Shown here in pieces: positions 1 to 7,795 of a stretch of DNA of 64,000 bases (the stretch's first letter is position 1; the number at the start of each line of letters is the position of its first letter). Source of the DNA: Lysinibacillus agricola (lineage in GTDB: Bacteria > Bacillota > Bacilli > Bacillales_A > Planococcaceae); contig NZ_CP067341.1 in the NCBI RefSeq assembly GCF_016638705.1, positions 4,405,501 through 4,469,500 of the forward strand. Direction: 5' to 3'. A model generated the notes under the pieces. It searched no databases, was not told the origin of the DNA, and worked only from the letters and a program-made list of their open reading frames with translations. A program made the translations under genes and the position numbers.

Positions 1-226
1 TAACCATGAATGCCACTTCATCCATATGACCAGCAACCAAAACTTTTGGTGCATCAGCAACATCACTACGCTTCACACCGAAAAATACCCCTAAATTATC
101 CTGAACGATCTCATCCGAGTACTTTTCCAACTCAGAACGCATGAACGCACGCACTGCGTGTTCATTACCTGGCGCGCCTGGTAATTCTGTTAGTGTTTTA
201 AATAATTGCAATGTTTCCTCATTCAT
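1..226 (-). CDS. ytoP: M42 family metallopeptidase, N-terminal part (runs off the window)
   Basis: Reading leftwards from an ATG at 226, with GGGGAGAG just upstream, the frame is open to the window edge (75 codons). The protein begins [20 protein letters not shown] and continues through [10 protein letters not shown] to [14 protein letters not shown]. The ELPGAPGNE start and the AGHMDEV segment, which carries the first metal-binding His and the Asp, are typical of M42 (glutamyl/deblocking) aminopeptidases, which are cytosolic di-metal enzymes. B. subtilis YtoP lies beside ytzB in the same way, which supports the symbol. The catalytic domain is mostly outside the window, so substrate specificity cannot be judged. 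Confidence 0.85.
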   Translation of the reverse strand, partial: MNEETLQLFKTLTELPGAPGNEHAVRAFMRSELEKYSDEIVQDNLGVFFGVKRSDVADAPKVLVAGHMDEVAFMV

Positions 227-278
227 GATGACTCTCTCCCCACGAAGTAGAATATTCTTCCTGCCCATTGTATCATAT

Positions 279-381
279 TTATCTTCATTCAGCAGAAGAC
301 TCCCACCTCTGAAGGTGGCGAGATGAATTCGGATGTGGTTCCTTTTCAGTGGGTGTCCAAACACCTACTGAATGAAGATAA
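279..381. repeat. 103-bp element with perfect 14-bp terminal inverted repeats
   Basis: TTATCTTCATTCAG at 279-292 is matched exactly in inverted orientation by CTGAATGAAGATAA at 368-381. Inside are two hairpins: CCACCT-ctga-AGGTGG (303-318), and an 11-bp stem at 346-371 that overlaps the right terminal repeat, so two folds exclude each other. No coding capacity. It resembles a short palindrome-bearing element of the kind derived from IS200/IS605 ends, but no transposase is nearby. Identity is inferred. Confidence 0.5.
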
Positions 382-454
382 AGCCTCCGACGGATATCAC
401 GGATTTTGAAGGGAATGAATTGTGCGGGCACAATTCAAAATCCCAACACATTGT

Positions 455-510
455 TTATCTGTGCGAAAGCGAAGCGACAGCCACAATTACGCCAAGGCGA
501 AATTGATTTC
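455..510 (+). repeat. single GCGAAAGCGAAGC repeat unit next to a 20-bp palindrome
   Basis: TGTGCGAAAGCGAAGCGACA at about 460-479 is one unit of the dispersed family seen in tandem at 1491-1655. Immediately downstream, AATTACGCCAAGGCGAAATT (about 485-504) is an imperfect palindrome that recurs on the minus strand near 23160-23180. The unit lies about 110 bases upstream of ytzB. Confidence 0.55.
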
Positions 511-616
511 TGTATTCGAAATATTGATACATTTCCTAAAAAGTGCTAAAGTGTGAACGTGCATTCACTCCGTATGCTATGTTAAAATGAAGCTATAGAA
601 AAAGGAGGAAAAAGGC

Positions 617-931
617 ATGAAATTACGTGATTTTTTAATTGGTGTTGCAACTGGCCTAGCTGCCGCAGTCATTGTTAAAGAAGCAAGTGAAAAGGTTTCT
701 CCGTATGTACCTGCAGGACAAGTACTTGAAAACATAAAAAAGGAATTTAAAAAGGATTCTCCGATTGACGGTTCATGGATTTTTATGAAAACAGACAATT
801 TTACAAATGGCATTATGACTATTCCAGTATACCGTGGAGGTATCTCTCGTATGCATGAGGGTGAAATGCAAACATTTGAATTTGCCGCAGACGCCCGCTC
901 AGGTGTTGTAGTAGAGCTCACAGAAGTATAA
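617..931 (+). CDS. ytzB: small membrane-anchored or secreted protein, YtzB-like
   Basis: A 104-residue protein starting MKLRDFLIGVATGLAAAVIV. Residues 4-20 form one hydrophobic segment that could be a signal anchor. The rest is a soluble domain of about 80 residues ending FAADARSGVVVELTEV, reminiscent of small PepSY-like folds. The start is well supported by AAAGGAGGAAAAAGGC directly before ATG 617. The 114-residue frame on the opposite strand is a shadow without a ribosome site. The divergent M42 peptidase upstream matches the ytoP-ytzB pairing of B. subtilis. Molecular function is unknown. A strong bidirectional terminator follows at 977-1012. Confidence 0.8.
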   Translation: MKLRDFLIGVATGLAAAVIVKEASEKVSPYVPAGQVLENIKKEFKKDSPIDGSWIFMKTDNFTNGIMTIPVYRGGISRMHEGEMQTFEFAADARSGVVVELTEV

Positions 932-976
932 CTTTACTCAGTAATACGTGAACTTAAATTATAGAACCTTATCAAA

Positions 977-1012
977 GAAGCCATCTCAGCTATTTGAGAT
1001 GGCTTCTTTCTT
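977..1012. terminator. bidirectional intrinsic terminator after ytzB
   Basis: A 12-bp perfect stem GAAGCCATCTCA (977-988) pairs with TGAGATGGCTTC (995-1006), followed by TTTCTTGTT. A near-copy of this hairpin lies at 1995-2026, on the far side of the repeat cassette. Confidence 0.85.
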
Positions 1013-1075
1013 GTTATAGAAAAATTTAACTTTTATGTCCAGCAAATTAAAGTGTGGTTTTTCAACAAAACGAGA

Positions 1076-1419
1076 GGTTGATTTCCGTTCCGACTGGGCG
1101 CTTTCCTGGGGGCGTCCGATGAGCCGCTTGGGCCAACATGATGTTGGTCACGAAGGCGTTATCACAGGATGTGATGCTCTTAGCCTTCGTTCCCCTATTT
1201 GCTCGCTCCAGGGTCTCGGGCCAACATGATGTTGGTCACGAAGGCGTTATCACAGGATGTGATGCTCTTAGCCTTCGTTCCCCTATTTGCTCGCTCCAGG
1301 GTCTCGGGCCAACACGATGTTGGTCACGAAGGCGTTATCACAGGACGTGATGCTTTTAGCCTTCGTTCCTCTATATCGCTAGTCCCCAAGGAGTCGCCCA
1401 GTCTCCACTCCAATCAACC
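1076..1419. repeat. GACTGGGCG-type TIR element with a three-copy 88-bp internal tandem repeat
   Basis: The ends are imperfect inverted repeats: GGTTGATTTCCGTTCCGACT then GGGCG on the left, and CGCCCAGTCTCCACTCCAAT then CAACC on the right. Inside, an 88-bp unit starting GGGCCAACATGATGTTGG begins at 1130, 1218 and 1306, the third copy being shorter and diverged. Each unit contains nested dyads: CCAACATGATGTTGG, an ACGAAGGC/GCCTTCGT stem, and ATCAC/GTGAT within its loop. Open frames here are products of the repeat and lack ribosome sites. Confidence 0.8.
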
Positions 1420-1490
1420 ACTTAACATAGAGTGTATCTTCTGGCATCTTACTATAGTTTATAGAGATTAAACAAAACTTTAGCAGATTT

Positions 1491-1655
1491 TTTGTGCGAA
1501 AGCGCAGCGGTAGCAACAAATGTTTTCTGTAGCGAAAGCGCAGCGACAGCAACAATGTTTTATCTGTGCGAAAGCGCAGCGACAGCAACAATGTTTTCTG
1601 TGCGAAAGCGCAGCGACAGCAACAATGTTTTATCTGTGCGAAAGCTCAATGATAA
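1491..1655 (+). repeat. five tandem copies of a 34-36-bp GCGAAAGC unit
   Basis: The core GCGAAAGCGCAGCG recurs with starts at 1496, 1532, 1568, 1602 and 1638 (spacing 36, 36, 34, 36), separated by AGCAACAATGTTTTATCTGT. The last copy is truncated. An 85-residue frame across it simply encodes the repeat and is not considered a gene. The same unit occurs singly or in pairs elsewhere in the window and embedded in larger TIR elements. Confidence 0.85.
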
Positions 1656-1798
1656 TGTAGCGATAATAACAAATACTTATTTAAATAACTACAATAATAA
1701 TATATTTATTATTGAGTCACTGTTATTAATCTATTCTGTTCAATTATAGTGAGTAGCTATATCGTTCACTTTTGAAATGAATAAATTTATACGCTACT

Positions 1799-1930
1799 GC
1801 TGATTGGAGTGGAAGGCTACTCGACTCCCGTGGGAAAGCGAGACAGGCGAGACCCTGCACGGAGCGTAAGCGGAGGAAGCGGCTCGACGCTCGCCCACAG
1901 GAAAGCGAGTAGCCTGGAACGGAAATCACC
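1799..1930. repeat. GGCTACTCG-type intergenic TIR element, long form
   Basis: The left end GCTGATTGGAGTGGAAGGCT followed by ACTCG is matched in inverted orientation by CGAGTAGCCTGGAACGGAAA followed by TCACC. The interior is GC-rich with further dyads (GGCGAGAC, GACGCTCGCC). A shorter but otherwise near-identical copy is at 46042-46158 and a degenerate one at 3456-3522. Bacillaceae genomes carry related GATTGGAGYGGAAGGC repeats. No coding potential. Confidence 0.75.
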
Positions 1931-1994
1931 CTCATTTAAAAAAGTACAACATTTTACAAATTTCTCCTTAATCATTTTGTTTTCCGATTCTATG

Positions 1995-2026
1995 AAAAAA
2001 ACCATCTCAGTTATTTGAGATGGCTT
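1995..2026 (-). terminator. terminator of the D-aspartate ligase gene
   Basis: On the minus strand GCCATCTCA-aataac-TGAGATGG is followed by TTTTTTT. The sequence CCATCTCAGYTATTTGAGAT followed by GGCTTCTTT is shared with 977-1012. Confidence 0.8.
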
Positions 2027-2033
2027 CTTTGTT

Positions 2034-3260
2034 TTACTCAGACAATCCTTTATTGTTAAAGTACTTTTTATATTTTCGATAATAATTTAAATTATTTAAC
2101 GTTAGCTTCACCCAACGTTTTGCATTCATATCTTGATTATAGTAAAGAGAGTTTGTATATTTCCCTTCACGAATTAATTTTTTCGCTTCTAGCTTAAGTT
2201 TTTCATTTGATGCATATTTGAATAATACACCCTTAGGAATGATCATCCATAAATGCTTGTCCTGAACATAAGTTACTTCCTGTTCAATATTTAACATATG
2301 GTCATCAGCTACATATTTCATTAAATTATGACCACTTGCTGTTACATAGTAGCTTGAGCGACCATTACGTAAATTAATCTCAAACAGCTTATACTGTTTG
2401 TCGCGCATATCGTATTTCATATCAAAGTTAGCAAAACCTGTATAACCGATATCCTCTAAGAAGAAGCGTACTTGATCCATTATTTCTTTATCGTATGTTG
2501 TAACGATTGCTGCATAACTACCAATACCTTCAGGTGAATGCTCTTCTAAGATTGGGTTTCCTAGACACATTAGCTTCACTTTGCCGTCTTTCCCGACATA
2601 TGCATTTAATACACGCATATACGAATCATCACCTGGGATGAATTCTTGAATAATCATTGTATCCTGATAAGTTGAGCTGTAGATTGCTTTTAAAATAGCT
2701 GTTTTTTCCGCTTCATCATGTGCAACGAATACTTTTTTCTTACCTGGGAATTTACATGCCCAGTATTCCACCGAGTTAGATGCCTTTAAAATAATTGGGT
2801 AATCAAATGGTGGTGTAAAGTTTTCGTAATTGTCTGCTGTTACAGTCGTTGTACCTGGATATTTAAAATCGTACTTATCACACATTTTGTAGAAATTTTC
2901 TTTTAATAAAATTTCATCCATAAGTGATTCATCAATGTATGGTACTGTAAAATGCTCCTGCAATGCTGGCTTATTTTTGATAATAAGCTTTGCATAATCA
3001 TCTCCACAAGCTAACAATAGTAGTTTTTTATCAGAATATTTTTTTGCGACCTTTGCAAGTGCAGGTGCAAATACATCCTGTTCATTTAAGCGATCAATCT
3101 CTTCGAAATTTATGATATGACTGTCTTGCGTTGCCGTTAAATGTGAACGTCCTAATACAAGTGGTTTAATACCATATGCCTCATAAAATGCACGTGCCAT
3201 ACCATATGCATTCATATCTGATCCTAGTAATACTGGTAAAAATGGTTGCTCAGTTGCCAT
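2034..3260 (-). CDS. D-aspartate ligase (ATP-grasp), peptidoglycan cross-bridge synthesis
   Basis: A 408-residue ATP-grasp protein. It has the N-terminal block PVLLGSDMNAYGMARAFYEA (residues 9-28), a likely ATP lysine near K159 (IILKASNSVEYWA) and the C-terminal metal/ATP block GYTGFANFDMKYD with FEINLRNGRSS (D280, E294, N296). These blocks closely resemble the Enterococcus faecium Asl(fm) D-aspartate ligase, which adds D-Asp to the L-Lys side chain of the peptidoglycan precursor, and the length is similar. Lysinibacillus cell walls are of the L-Lys-D-Asp (A4-alpha) type, so the role fits. The gene stands alone with its own terminator (1995-2026). D-Asp could come from dat at 9.0-9.9 kb or from a racemase outside the window. 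The alternative is an unassigned carboxylate-amine ligase. Confidence 0.85.
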   Translation of the reverse strand: MATEQPFLPVLLGSDMNAYGMARAFYEAYGIKPLVLGRSHLTATQDSHIINFEEIDRLNEQDVFAPALAKVAKKYSDKKLLLLACGDDYAKLIIKNKPALQEHFTVPYIDESLMDEILLKENFYKMCDKYDFKYPGTTTVTADNYENFTPPFDYPIILKASNSVEYWACKFPGKKKVFVAHDEAEKTAILKAIYSSTYQDTMIIQEFIPGDDSYMRVLNAYVGKDGKVKLMCLGNPILEEHSPEGIGSYAAIVTTYDKEIMDQVRFFLEDIGYTGFANFDMKYDMRDKQYKLFEINLRNGRSSYYVTASGHNLMKYVADDHMLNIEQEVTYVQDKHLWMIIPKGVLFKYASNEKLKLEAKKLIREGKYTNSLYYNQDMNAKRWVKLTLNNLNYYRKYKKYFNNKGLSE

Positions 3261-3455
3261 GTAATTTCAACTCTCTTTTGTGTTTTAGTATAGCTTTTAG
3301 TGTATCATATTTTCCAAAATGTTCACGAAAAAAGTGTCAAAAAAAAATGGGGAACTAGGCTACAAACCATAACGTAGTTTTGCCAAAGAGCCATACTTTA
3401 TTTAATTACCAAACTTGTTGATTAACCATTTTTATCTACTCTAATTAAAAAGGCT

Positions 3456-3522
3456 CTGATTTCCGCTACTGGCCACTCGCTTTCCTGCAGGCGGGAGTCG
3501 AGTAGCCCTACGCTACAATCAG
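3456..3522. repeat. degenerate, shortened GGCTACTCG-type element
   Basis: CTGATTTCCGCTACTGGCCA begins the left end, and GGAGTCGAGTAGCCCTACGC then TACAATCAG forms the right end. The inner arms CCACTCG/CGAGTAG are retained and the centre is deleted. It occupies the gap between the D-Asp ligase start and ytnP. Nothing else recognisable is in 3261-3635. Confidence 0.5.
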
Positions 3523-3635
3523 TTAAAATGGGAATATATCATCAAAATATCAATAAAATTCCTTTTACCAGCCAATAATAAAACTATATTTTCCTACCTT
3601 AATTTCATTGACTCAATACTTTTCTACACTGCAAT

Positions 3636-3670
3636 AAAAAAAACGTGCGAACACATAAGGTTCACACGTT
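3636..3670 (-). terminator. terminator of trmB-ytnP
   Basis: On the minus strand AACGTGTGAAC pairs with GTTCGCACGTT, followed by TTTTTTTATTG. Confidence 0.85.
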
Positions 3671-3677
3671 CTATTAA

Positions 3678-4541
3678 TTAGAATGTAATAACAGCTTGTC
3701 TGCTGCGTTCTAATTTATCTACAACTTCTTTACCTGTTTCATCCCATTTAATCATGCGGTAATAGGCATCATGGTAGAAGATAAAACCGTAACCGTTCGC
3801 AAGCGCTTCTTTCATAATACGTTCCTTCGCAAAGACACTCGTCATTGGATAATCGTCATACGCTAAAACCCATAATGGATTTTGATGGGCATGTGTCGGC
3901 ATAATATCTGCCATATGCAATAATACCTCGCCATTTTGTGTTAATTTTATAACGGCATGTCCATCACTATGACCACCAGTATGAATCATTTCAATACCAG
4001 GTGCTACCTCTAACGTACCCTCATAGGTTTCTATTAAATGTTGAACTGGCTCCCAGTTTTCTTTCCAATACGTATTTTTGGAGCGAATATTTGGCTCACG
4101 CATTTCGTCCCACTCGATTTTCGTTACAAAGATTTTTGCATTCGGGAATGTTGGTACAAGTACATCATCCTCCCATTGCGTCAAACCTCCAGCATGGTCA
4201 AAATGTAAATGCGTCATTAATACTACATCAATATCAGCTGTAGTTAATCCTAGCTCCTGTAAGCTAGCCGCTAATGTTGACTCTTCAGTAACACCAAAGT
4301 TACGAAGCTGTTTTTCATTTAATTTATTAAAGCCTACGCCCGTATCAACAATATAGTTTTTGCCTTCATATTGAATTAAAATAGGCTCTGTCGGTAACTC
4401 GATTTGATTTTTTTCGTTTACCGGATATTTGCGTGACCATAGTGGTTTTGGTACAACGCCAAACATAGCACCGCCATCAAGGCAAGTGACACCCCCGTTT
4501 AGCCATGATAATGACATTTTGTGAAACTGTAACTGATCCAT
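3678..4541 (-). CDS. ytnP: YtnP-type metallo-beta-lactamase-fold lactonase
   Basis: A 287-residue metallo-beta-lactamase-fold hydrolase with the metal motif HLHFDH at residues 111-116 ([14 protein letters not shown]), a further HTGGHSDGH block and a C-terminal FIFYHDAYY. The family includes B. subtilis YtnP and N-acyl-homoserine-lactone lactonases. YtnP has been reported to degrade quorum-sensing signals, although the natural substrate here is unknown. The ORF starts 11 bases after the trmB stop, so the two are probably co-transcribed, the same pairing as in B. subtilis. No signal peptide, so likely cytosolic. Confidence 0.88.
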   Translation of the reverse strand: MDQLQFHKMSLSWLNGGVTCLDGGAMFGVVPKPLWSRKYPVNEKNQIELPTEPILIQYEGKNYIVDTGVGFNKLNEKQLRNFGVTEESTLAASLQELGLTTADIDVVLMTHLHFDHAGGLTQWEDDVLVPTFPNAKIFVTKIEWDEMREPNIRSKNTYWKENWEPVQHLIETYEGTLEVAPGIEMIHTGGHSDGHAVIKLTQNGEVLLHMADIMPTHAHQNPLWVLAYDDYPMTSVFAKERIMKEALANGYGFIFYHDAYYRMIKWDETGKEVVDKLERSRQAVITF

Positions 4542-4552
4542 CCATACTCCCC

Positions 4553-5200
4553 CTATTTAGTAAAAAATTGCGATTCTAGACGATAAATCGGCTGCCCTTT
4601 AGCAGAAAATTTCTGCTCATATTCAGTCATAACATTATCCTCAGGCATATTCGCATGTAGGTCGAGTGATACATACTTAAGTAACATACCATATTCAGAC
4701 ATACTAATTAATGAATACTCAAACAAACCACGGTTGTCCGTTTTAAAATGGATTTCCCCATCATCCACTAAAATCGACTCATATAATTTCAAAAAATCCC
4801 CGTGCATTAAACGTCGCTTAGCATGGCGCGTTTTCGGCCAAGGATCTGAGAAATTCAGATACACACGCTCTACATCATTTTTCCCAAAATATTTATATAA
4901 ATCTGCGCCATTTACTTTTAATAATCGTAAATTCGCTGGAGATTTAGCCTCTAAAATTTTTTCTAATGCACAAACAATTACACTGTCATAAAGCTCGATG
5001 CCAATATAATTTATATCAGGATTTTGTAAGGCCATACCAGTGACAAATTGTCCTTTCCCAGTGCCTACTTCAATATGCAGTGGGTTGTCATTTCCGAAAA
5101 CAGCCTGCCAATTTCCTTTAAAGTCTTCAGGATTTGGAACAATAACCTCTGGATGATTTGTAATCATTTCCTCCGCCCAAGGCTTATTTCTTAATCTCAA
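4553..5200 (-). CDS. trmB: tRNA (guanine-N7-)-methyltransferase TrmB
   Basis: A 215-residue class I SAM methyltransferase. The SAM-binding block is [16 protein letters not shown], and the TrmB signature [18 protein letters not shown] follows. It methylates G46 in the variable loop of tRNAs. The start codon is TTG (5200), preceded by GAGG seven bases away. The length is normal for the family. ytnP follows with a short gap. The IS4-family element ends only 58 bases upstream, so the original promoter or upstream operon partners may have been displaced; an outward promoter in the IS cannot be excluded. Confidence 0.95.
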   Translation of the reverse strand: MRLRNKPWAEEMITNHPEVIVPNPEDFKGNWQAVFGNDNPLHIEVGTGKGQFVTGMALQNPDINYIGIELYDSVIVCALEKILEAKSPANLRLLKVNGADLYKYFGKNDVERVYLNFSDPWPKTRHAKRRLMHGDFLKLYESILVDDGEIHFKTDNRGLFEYSLISMSEYGMLLKYVSLDLHANMPEDNVMTEYEQKFSAKGQPIYRLESQFFTK

Positions 5201-5251
5201 TTTTTTTCCTCATTTCTTTCTTGTAAAATTATTGATTTTTTCTAGTATAAC

Positions 5252-6805
5252 GTATTAACTCAAACTTCGCACCAATATAAATCGGCTTAATCATTGAGCT
5301 TGTTTGGTTCTTTACAATTTCAATAGGATTCTTGACAAAATGTTTTATAAATACAAAAAACACCTCATTCTTTGGTATAGTGAATTTGACTAGAATACAC
5401 TACCAAACGAAAGAGGTGCTTTCATTATGATAGAGCATAATGGACCAAACAATCAACTGTCTAAAGAATTAAAATCTATTTTTTTAATGAATTAGAAATT
5501 TTTAAACATTTACGGAAAGCTGGCATTACGAAGAAGTTTGGGTTTACAACTTCTTATTTGTTTCACCTCGTATTCTGTTTAATTTTTCATCAAAAGAGTT
5601 GGTGTACCCTTTTATCATCCAAAAAGGGAGATTGTTATCCAGCCAAAGATGCCGTTTATCGTTTTATGAATCATTCTAAATTTGCTTGGCGTCGTTTTTT
5701 ATCCTTTTTAAGCGCACACGCCGTTCAAAAAGTCGATGCACTAACAGATGAAAAGCGCCCAAAAACACTGATTATTGACGATTCAATGTTTGATCGGAAT
5801 CGTAGTAAAAAGGTTGAGCTTCTCGCACGTTGTATGGATCATTCCTCTTTAACGAAGCGCTTCTATAAAGGCTTTCGTATGCTTACTTTGGGTTGGTCAG
5901 ACGGCTTTACATTTATGCCGCTGGATTTTACGTTACTGAGTTCAAAAAATGCACAAATCAATGGGATTTCGAACAACATCGACAAACGTACCTCGGGCTA
6001 TAAACGTCGTGTAGAATCGTTAGAATCCGCGCCTACAATCATTCCAAGTATGCTTGAAAGAGCCTTACAAGCAGGTGTATCCGCTGATTATGTGTTAATG
6101 GATACGTGGTTTACACAACAACCGCTCATTCAATCCATCGTTGAACTAGGTCTGGATGTCATTGGTATGGTGAAAAAAATACGAACCAACGTTATTTGAT
6201 GAACAACCAACGACTCTCTTTAAAAAGAATTGTATAAGATTGCCACACCTGTCCCAGACAAGAAAGGAATTTTGCGATCGATTCATACAACGATGGCAAA
6301 ATGGCGTTCAGGTAAAGGTTGTATTTGTCCAAAAACAGAAATAAAAAAAGAGTGAGTGGCTTGCCATTCTTAGCACGGACTGTACGCTTTCTGAACAAGA
6401 AATCATTCGTATTTATGGAATGCGTTGGGACATCGAAGTCTTCTTTAAGACAACCAAATCATTATTGAGACTTCAAAAAGAATTTCAAGGGATGTCTTAT
6501 GATTTACTCATCAGTCACACAACCATTGTCTTTTCAAGATATGTCGTTTTGTCCTGGCAAAATCGCTGCCATACCGACCAGCGAACATTAGGTGGCATTT
6601 TCTATGAACTTTGCGATGAAGTAAATGAACTCGATTGGGCTGTCGCTTTACAGCAATTAATCGAGCTTCTTGAAGATACCCTAAAAAAGACAAATACAAA
6701 AATCCAAAAACTAATCAAAAGTCAACTTCAGCAATGGATCGCCAGCCTTCCTAATTATATCAAGGCTTATTTGTCGATTTCAGTCTGCGAAGTTTGAGGT
6801 ATTAA
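5252..6805 (+). mobile_element. IS4-family insertion sequence (1540 bp) with 7-bp target duplication
   Basis: The left end CTCAAACTTCGCA (5259-5271) is exactly repeated in inverse at the right end TGCGAAGTTTGAG (6786-6798). Weaker inverted similarity extends inward to AAATCG. The element is flanked by GTATTAA at 5252-5258 and 6799-6805, a perfect 7-bp direct repeat. Length and duplication size suit the ISPepr1-like branch of IS4. A long imperfect hairpin (CACCTC-TTTGGTA-AGTG arms, about 5360-5420) precedes the transposase and could limit its expression. The transposase is dead in this copy. A related deleted copy is at 27974-28279. Confidence 0.88.
5427..6797 (+). pseudogene. IS4-family DDE transposase, several frameshifts and a stop
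   Basis: ATG 5427 begins MIEHNGPNNQLSKELKSIF, but a frameshift in the T-run near 5480-5490 moves the reading into the frame that encodes a long stretch to 6199. That stretch contains the first catalytic block (TLIIDDSMFDRNRSKKVELL) and the second Asp region (DYVLMDTWFTQQPL). A second shift follows near 6175, then KIATPVPDKKGILRSIHTTM, another shift, and an in-frame TAA near 6345 after VQVKVVFVQKQK. The C-terminal third, MRWDIEVFFKTTKSLLRLQK, has the catalytic Glu (YREK-like region) and is intact to TGA at 6795-6797. At least four lesions rule out a simple programmed frameshift. Confidence 0.9.
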
Positions 6806-6859
6806 CTTAAAATTCGCATGAAATTATTGCGCAATGATATTTTAGTGATGGGTCATTTT

Positions 6860-7792
6860 TTAATGTTCCTTTGATATAATCTGCCAAGCATTATGTTGCA
6901 CTGTACAATGAATATTCGTTCCCTCTTTAATTTCTCCAATATAATTACCATCCGTATGACAATCAATGTTATTTGCGTGCACGAAAATGTTAAATTGATT
7001 GCCTTGTAAAAAAGTAATCTCTTTAAATTTTGTATGCTTTTCAAAAAATACAGTGACAAATACAAGTAGTAACTTAAGACGTGAAATACCGTGAACGATC
7101 GTTATTTCGACTTGTCCATCATCAGGTTTAGAGGAAGGGGAAATTTTCATCCCCCCTCCAAAATAAGGTTGATTGCTCATCGCAACAAACCATGCCTGCT
7201 GAAATTGTAACTCTTGATTGTCTGCACGGATGGTTACATCAAAGCGTTCAAAGCTAAATAATCCTCTTACAACAGCCGCGGCATAAGATAGTTTGCCGAG
7301 TCCTATTTTATTGAGGTAAAACTTCAATCGGGATTTATTAATATGCTTCGTGACAAATGCATCAAAGCCCACACCAGCATTATTGACAAATATCTCGTGC
7401 TGGAGATTTCCAAGCTGAACGGCACCAATATCTGTCGGAAGGCTAGCCATTTCTGTTTGTATATAGGTTTCAATTTGTAATGCATTTTGGAATGTAGTAA
7501 AGTATCTTGCAAAATCATTTCCAGAGCCAGCACGTACTACACCAATAACTATAAATTCATTATGTACAACACCACTAACAACCTCATGTATTGTGCCGTC
7601 ACCACCAACGATAACAATTAACTTTTTTGTTTGAGCATCTTGCGCCCAATTTTTAGCAAGTTCCTGTCCATGTCCTTCATATTCTGTAAAGGCGACTTGA
7701 TAGTTGATTGTTAAATGCTGTTGAAGGTGATGCCAAACTTTCTTTCCTTTTCCATGCCCTGCTGCTTCATTCACAATAAATAATATTTGCAT
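6860..7792 (-). CDS. diacylglycerol/lipid kinase family protein
   Basis: A 310-residue protein with the nucleotide-binding signature VIVGGDGTIHEVVSGV, an early FIVNEAAGHGKG loop and RAGSGNDFAR, all characteristic of the DAGK catalytic domain (DgkB/YegS/YtlR group). It probably phosphorylates a membrane lipid or lipid-like alcohol at the inner membrane face. It lies three bases downstream of the NERD-like gene stop and is surely co-transcribed with it. B. subtilis ytlR occupies the corresponding place. The ATG at 7792 has GAGGAT nine bases upstream. The IS4 element lies 54 bases past the stop. Confidence 0.85.
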   Translation of the reverse strand: MQILFIVNEAAGHGKGKKVWHHLQQHLTINYQVAFTEYEGHGQELAKNWAQDAQTKKLIVIVGGDGTIHEVVSGVVHNEFIVIGVVRAGSGNDFARYFTTFQNALQIETYIQTEMASLPTDIGAVQLGNLQHEIFVNNAGVGFDAFVTKHINKSRLKFYLNKIGLGKLSYAAAVVRGLFSFERFDVTIRADNQELQFQQAWFVAMSNQPYFGGGMKISPSSKPDDGQVEITIVHGISRLKLLLVFVTVFFEKHTKFKEITFLQGNQFNIFVHANNIDCHTDGNYIGEIKEGTNIHCTVQHNAWQIISKEH

Positions 7793-7795
7793 TTA

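Noticed and set aside
577..921. 114-codon minus-strand frame opposite ytzB
   Set aside because: Shadow of the plus-strand gene; ytzB has a strong ribosome site and a credible membrane/secretory N-terminus.
1491..1655. Regularly spaced repeats as a CRISPR array
   Set aside because: The 34-36-bp period is filled by repeat sequence with no unique spacers, and no cas genes are present in the window.
1035..1749. Three overlapping plus-strand frames (64-90 codons) and the CESAATATMF-type frame
   Set aside because: They merely translate the 88-bp and 35-bp repeats; no ribosome sites, and the same peptides arise wherever the repeats occur.
5427..6797. Programmed frameshift in the IS4 transposase
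   Set aside because: The first T-run slip alone could be programmed, but further shifts and an in-frame TAA show that the gene is dead.
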